Shown piece after piece: positions 61,561-64,000 of a stretch of DNA of 64,000 nt. The notes under the pieces were generated by a model, which saw nothing but the letters and a program-made list of their open reading frames with translations, ran no database searches and was not told the DNA's origin. Positions within the stretch are counted from its first letter, which is position 1. Each line of letters begins with the position of its first letter. The stretch comes from Pseudomonas sp. 7P_10.2_Bac1 (GTDB lineage Bacteria > Pseudomonadota > Gammaproteobacteria > Pseudomonadales > Pseudomonadaceae), in contig NZ_JANLNV010000080.1 in the NCBI RefSeq assembly GCF_025465935.1, forward strand, positions 154,258-218,257, given 5' to 3'. The translations under genes were made by a program, and so were the position numbers.

Positions 61561-63465
61561 TTACACGGACAACTCAACTAACAACTTATTTAGGCGACGG
61601 ACATACGCCGCCGGATCTTTCAGGCTGTCACCGGCCGCCAGGGCAGCTTGGTCGAAGAGGATATGCGACAGCTCGTCGAAGCGCTCTTCGCTCTGCTCCG
61701 CATCCAACTTCTCGATCAGCGGGTGAGATGGGTTGAATTCAAAGATCGGCTTGGAATCCGGGACCTTCTGGCCGCTGGCTTCCAGGATCTGGCGCATTTG
61801 CAAGCCCAGGTCCTGCTCACCAATCGCCAGAATGGCCGGCGAATCGGTCAAACGGTGCGAAACACGCACTTCGCTGACGCTTTCACCCAGCGCTTTCTTG
61901 ATGCGTTCAACCAGACCTTCTTTGGCCTTGGCGACTTCTTCTGCGGCCTTCTTGTCCTCTTCGGAGTCCAGGTTGCCCAGGTCGAGATCACCGCGCGCCA
62001 CATCAACAAAGCTCTTGCCGTCGAATTCGGTCAGGTAGCTCATCAGCCACTCGTCGATACGATCAGTCAGCAGCAACACTTCGATGCCTTTCTTGCGGAA
62101 GACTTCCAGGTGCGGGCTGTTTTTGACCTGCGCGTACGTTTCGCCGGTCAGGTAGTAGATCTTGTCCTGACCTTCCTTGGCACGTGCCAGGTAGTCGGCC
62201 AGGGAAACCGTTTGCTCACCGTCATCGCCGTGGGTGGAAGCGAAGCGCAGCAGGCCGGCGATTTTTTCCTTGTTGGCGAAATCTTCTGCCGGGCCTTCTT
62301 TCATGACCTGGCCGAAGTTTTTCCAGAAGCCTTGATACTTCTCAGGCTCGTTCTTCGCCAGTTTTTCAAGCATGTCCAGCACGCGCTTGGTCAGCGCCGA
62401 CTTCATGGAGTCGATGATCGGGTCTTTCTGCAGGATCTCACGCGACACGTTCAGCGACAGATCGTTAGAGTCGACCACGCCTTTGATGAAGCGCAGGTAC
62501 AGTGGCAGGAACGACTCGGCCTGATCCATCACGAATACACGCTGTACATACAGCTTCAGGCCTTTAGGCGCTTCACGCTGGTACAGGTCGAACGGTGCAC
62601 GGGCCGGTACATACAGCAGCGAGCTGTATTCGAGCTTGCCTTCAACCTTGTTGTGGCTCCAGGCCAGCGGGTTCTCGTAATCGTGGGCAATGTGCTTGTA
62701 GAACTCCTGGTATTCCTCGTCCTTCACTTCAGTGCGCGGACGGGTCCACAGGGCGCTGGCGCGGTTAACAGTTTCCCATTCCAGAGCCGGAGCCTCCTCA
62801 CCTTCGGCAGCGGTCTGTTCTTTAGGCAGCTCGATCGGCAAGGCGATGTGGTCGGAGTACTTCTTGATGATGTTGCGCAGGCGCCAGCCATCGGCGAACT
62901 CTTCGTCGCCGGATTTCAGGTGCAGAACGATCTTGGTGCCGCGAGAGGCTTTCTCGATGTTCTCGACTTCAAACTCGCCTTCGCCTTTGGAAGACCAGTG
63001 CACGCCTTCGCTGGCCGGAGTACCGGCACGGCGGCTGTACACGTCTACCTTGTCAGCCACGATAAAGGCCGAATAGAAGCCCACACCGAACTGACCGATA
63101 AGGTTCGAGTCTTTCTTTTGATCACCGGTGAGGTTTTTCATGAAGTCGGCGGTGCCGGACTTGGCAATCGTACCCAAGTGGGCGATTACGTCATCACGGT
63201 TCATACCAATACCGTTGTCTTCGAGGGTGACGGTCTTGGCGTCCTTGTCGAAGCTCACACGGATTTTAAGTTCGTCGCCGCCTTCCAGAAGTTCTGGATT
63301 GGACAGCGCTTCAAAACGTAATTTGTCGACAGCGTCAGAAGCGTTCGAGATCAATTCGCGAAGGAAGATTTCCTTGTTGGAGTACAGCGAATGGATCATG
63401 AGGTGCAACAGTTGCTTGACCTCGGTCTGGAAGCCCAGGGTTTCCTTTTGAGTTTCCACGCTCAT
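61561..63465 (-). CDS. htpG: Molecular chaperone HtpG (Hsp90)
   Basis: The 634-residue chaperone has the GHKL ATPase domain motifs ELISNASDAVDKLRFEA, LEDNGIGMNRDDV and GQFGVGFYSAFIVADKV. The middle domain (YVQRVFVMDQAESFLPLYLR) and C-terminal dimer domain follow. ATG 63465 has GGAG 10 bases upstream. An in-frame ATG at 63492 overlaps that leader and is less likely. A sigma-32 promoter is visible upstream. Confidence 0.98.
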   Translation of the reverse strand: MSVETQKETLGFQTEVKQLLHLMIHSLYSNKEIFLRELISNASDAVDKLRFEALSNPELLEGGDELKIRVSFDKDAKTVTLEDNGIGMNRDDVIAHLGTIAKSGTADFMKNLTGDQKKDSNLIGQFGVGFYSAFIVADKVDVYSRRAGTPASEGVHWSSKGEGEFEVENIEKASRGTKIVLHLKSGDEEFADGWRLRNIIKKYSDHIALPIELPKEQTAAEGEEAPALEWETVNRASALWTRPRTEVKDEEYQEFYKHIAHDYENPLAWSHNKVEGKLEYSSLLYVPARAPFDLYQREAPKGLKLYVQRVFVMDQAESFLPLYLRFIKGVVDSNDLSLNVSREILQKDPIIDSMKSALTKRVLDMLEKLAKNEPEKYQGFWKNFGQVMKEGPAEDFANKEKIAGLLRFASTHGDDGEQTVSLADYLARAKEGQDKIYYLTGETYAQVKNSPHLEVFRKKGIEVLLLTDRIDEWLMSYLTEFDGKSFVDVARGDLDLGNLDSEEDKKAAEEVAKAKEGLVERIKKALGESVSEVRVSHRLTDSPAILAIGEQDLGLQMRQILEASGQKVPDSKPIFEFNPSHPLIEKLDAEQSEERFDELSHILFDQAALAAGDSLKDPAAYVRRLNKLLVELSV

Positions 63466-63531
63466 TGTTATCAAACTCCGATTAGATGGCATAAGCCACG
63501 CCCAAGAGGGTTAGCGGCGGGATGTGATGAA

Positions 63532-63559
63532 AGTTGGGGGCTGAACTTGAGATTTCAAG
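63532..63559 (-). promoter_or_regulatory. Sigma-32 heat-shock promoter of htpG
   Basis: On the minus strand, CTTGAAA (63559-63553) is a perfect -35. After 13 bases comes CCCCAACT (63539-63532), one mismatch from CCCCATnT. It lies 67 bases before the htpG ATG. Confidence 0.88.
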
Positions 63560-63686
63560 GCCTGATACTTTTTACCAATAGATTCTGTTCATCCCGCACT
63601 ACTTATATATCTGCCTGACCAAGGAACTTAACTGATGCAGGCAAGCTCAAACGCCCCATAGAATCACTCACAAGGAGAAACACCCC

Positions 63687-63941
63687 ATGCGTAATACCGT
63701 TGCTGTTGCCTTGATGCTGGCCGCCACTCTGGGTCTGGCTGCTTGCGATAAAAAATCCGAAGACAAAGCTCAGGAGGCTAATCAGCACGCAGAACAAGCC
63801 CAACAAAACATGACTGAGGCGCAAGACAAGGTAAACGACGCTGCCAAAGAGAACGCCGAAGCCGCTAAAGCCCAGGCCGAATCCAATGAAGCAGCAGCAA
63901 AAGAAGCCGCTCAGGATGCTCCAGCGGCTGAAAGCAAGTAA
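63687..63941 (+). CDS. Small Ala/Glu-rich lipoprotein
   Basis: The 84-residue protein has a lipoprotein signal ending LGLAAC, with Cys20 as the lipidated residue. The mature part is highly charged and Ala-rich (EANQHAEQAQQNMTEAQDKV) with heptad character, so a helical or coiled-coil stalk is likely. AAGGAG precedes ATG 63687. Aspartate after the Cys (CDKK) would, by the E. coli +2 rule, favour inner-membrane retention. That rule differs in Pseudomonas. Function unknown. Confidence 0.88.
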   Translation: MRNTVAVALMLAATLGLAACDKKSEDKAQEANQHAEQAQQNMTEAQDKVNDAAKENAEAAKAQAESNEAAAKEAAQDAPAAESK

Positions 63942-63967
63942 TTCGCTGTAGCTGACCTTGTAGGAGC

Positions 63968-64000
63968 GGGGGGGGGGGGGGGGGGGTTTTTTTTTTTAAA
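63968..64000. other. Homopolymer run, probable assembly artefact
   Basis: Nineteen Gs, eleven Ts and AAA end the window directly after TGTAGGAGC, the opening of a family A REP element. This is most likely sequencing or assembly noise at a contig end. Confidence 0.85.

Noticed and set aside
1..64000. CRISPR array, insertion sequence, prophage or defence island
   Set aside because: No regularly spaced direct repeats, transposase, integrase, phage structural or known defence genes were seen. The only interspersed repeats are REP-type palindromes.

Overview
The window is a stretch of Pseudomonas chromosome. Gene content, gene order and protein sequences all fit this genus: a fused nuoCD, a 13-gene nuo operon, the ftsK-lolA-rarA-crcB-serS-cysG run, the aat-bpt-infA / clpA-clpS / cspD block, and a monomeric isocitrate dehydrogenase. 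Two families of REP palindromes of the pseudomonad type recur in the intergenic gaps. The species cannot be fixed from sequence alone. A cold-tolerant, fluorescens- or fragi-like lineage is my guess. The last ~33 bases are a poly-G/poly-T run that looks like a contig-end artefact.

Layout. (1) 1-2.8 kb: 5' part of a polyphosphate kinase-2 type enzyme (pap, minus strand) and mnmC. (2) 3.1-7.8 kb: a three-gene operon for the osmolyte N-acetylglutaminylglutamine amide (NAGGN): amidotransferase, GNAT/ATP-grasp dipeptide synthetase, and an M42-type peptidase. (3) 7.9-15.4 kb: minus-strand housekeeping run ftsK-lolA-rarA-crcB-serS-cysG. (4) 15.8-21.1 kb: aat, bpt, infA, clpA, clpS and cspD, which together hold a whole N-degron pathway (two tagging transferases, the ClpS adaptor and the ClpA unfoldase). 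(5) 21.5-31.9 kb: idh, a Nudix hydrolase, mnmA-hflD, purB, a cupin ribosomal-protein hydroxylase, a GNAT protein, a secreted NolW-like protein and aceA. The two enzymes that compete for isocitrate (idh and aceA) are within 10 kb of each other. (6) 32.4-47.4 kb: the complete NADH dehydrogenase I operon nuoA-N. (7) 47.6-50.8 kb: an orphan TonB-dependent receptor whose end overlaps a convergent PerM/AI-2E-type membrane protein.

(8) 50.9-58.2 kb: a hexuronate catabolism locus. It has a FadR-type (FCD) GntR regulator divergent from an OprD-family porin, uronate dehydrogenase (udh), an SMP-30 lactonase and a complete TRAP transporter (dctP-dctQ-dctM). Two nearly superimposable promoter/operator modules drive the porin and the udh units. 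Each has TTGACA, a 16-bp spacer, an AT-rich -10, and a GTNRTACGACAAC operator starting exactly 16 bp after the start of the -10. A third, related site lies in front of the regulator gene. Uronate would enter by the porin and TRAP system, be oxidised to an aldarolactone by Udh and be opened by the lactonase. The later aldarate enzymes are not in the window. The porin transcript begins with a 46-codon ORF followed by a perfect hairpin, a leader I cannot explain.

(9) 58.3-64 kb: an EamA transporter, trhP (tRNA hydroxylation), a dienelactone hydrolase-family protein, htpG with an excellent sigma-32 promoter, and a small lipoprotein.

I see no rRNA, tRNA, CRISPR array, insertion sequence or prophage gene. 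Apart from the uronate leader, the best leads are two REP elements that supply the stop codon of the upstream gene, the absence of icd between cspD and idh, and several intercistronic hairpins.
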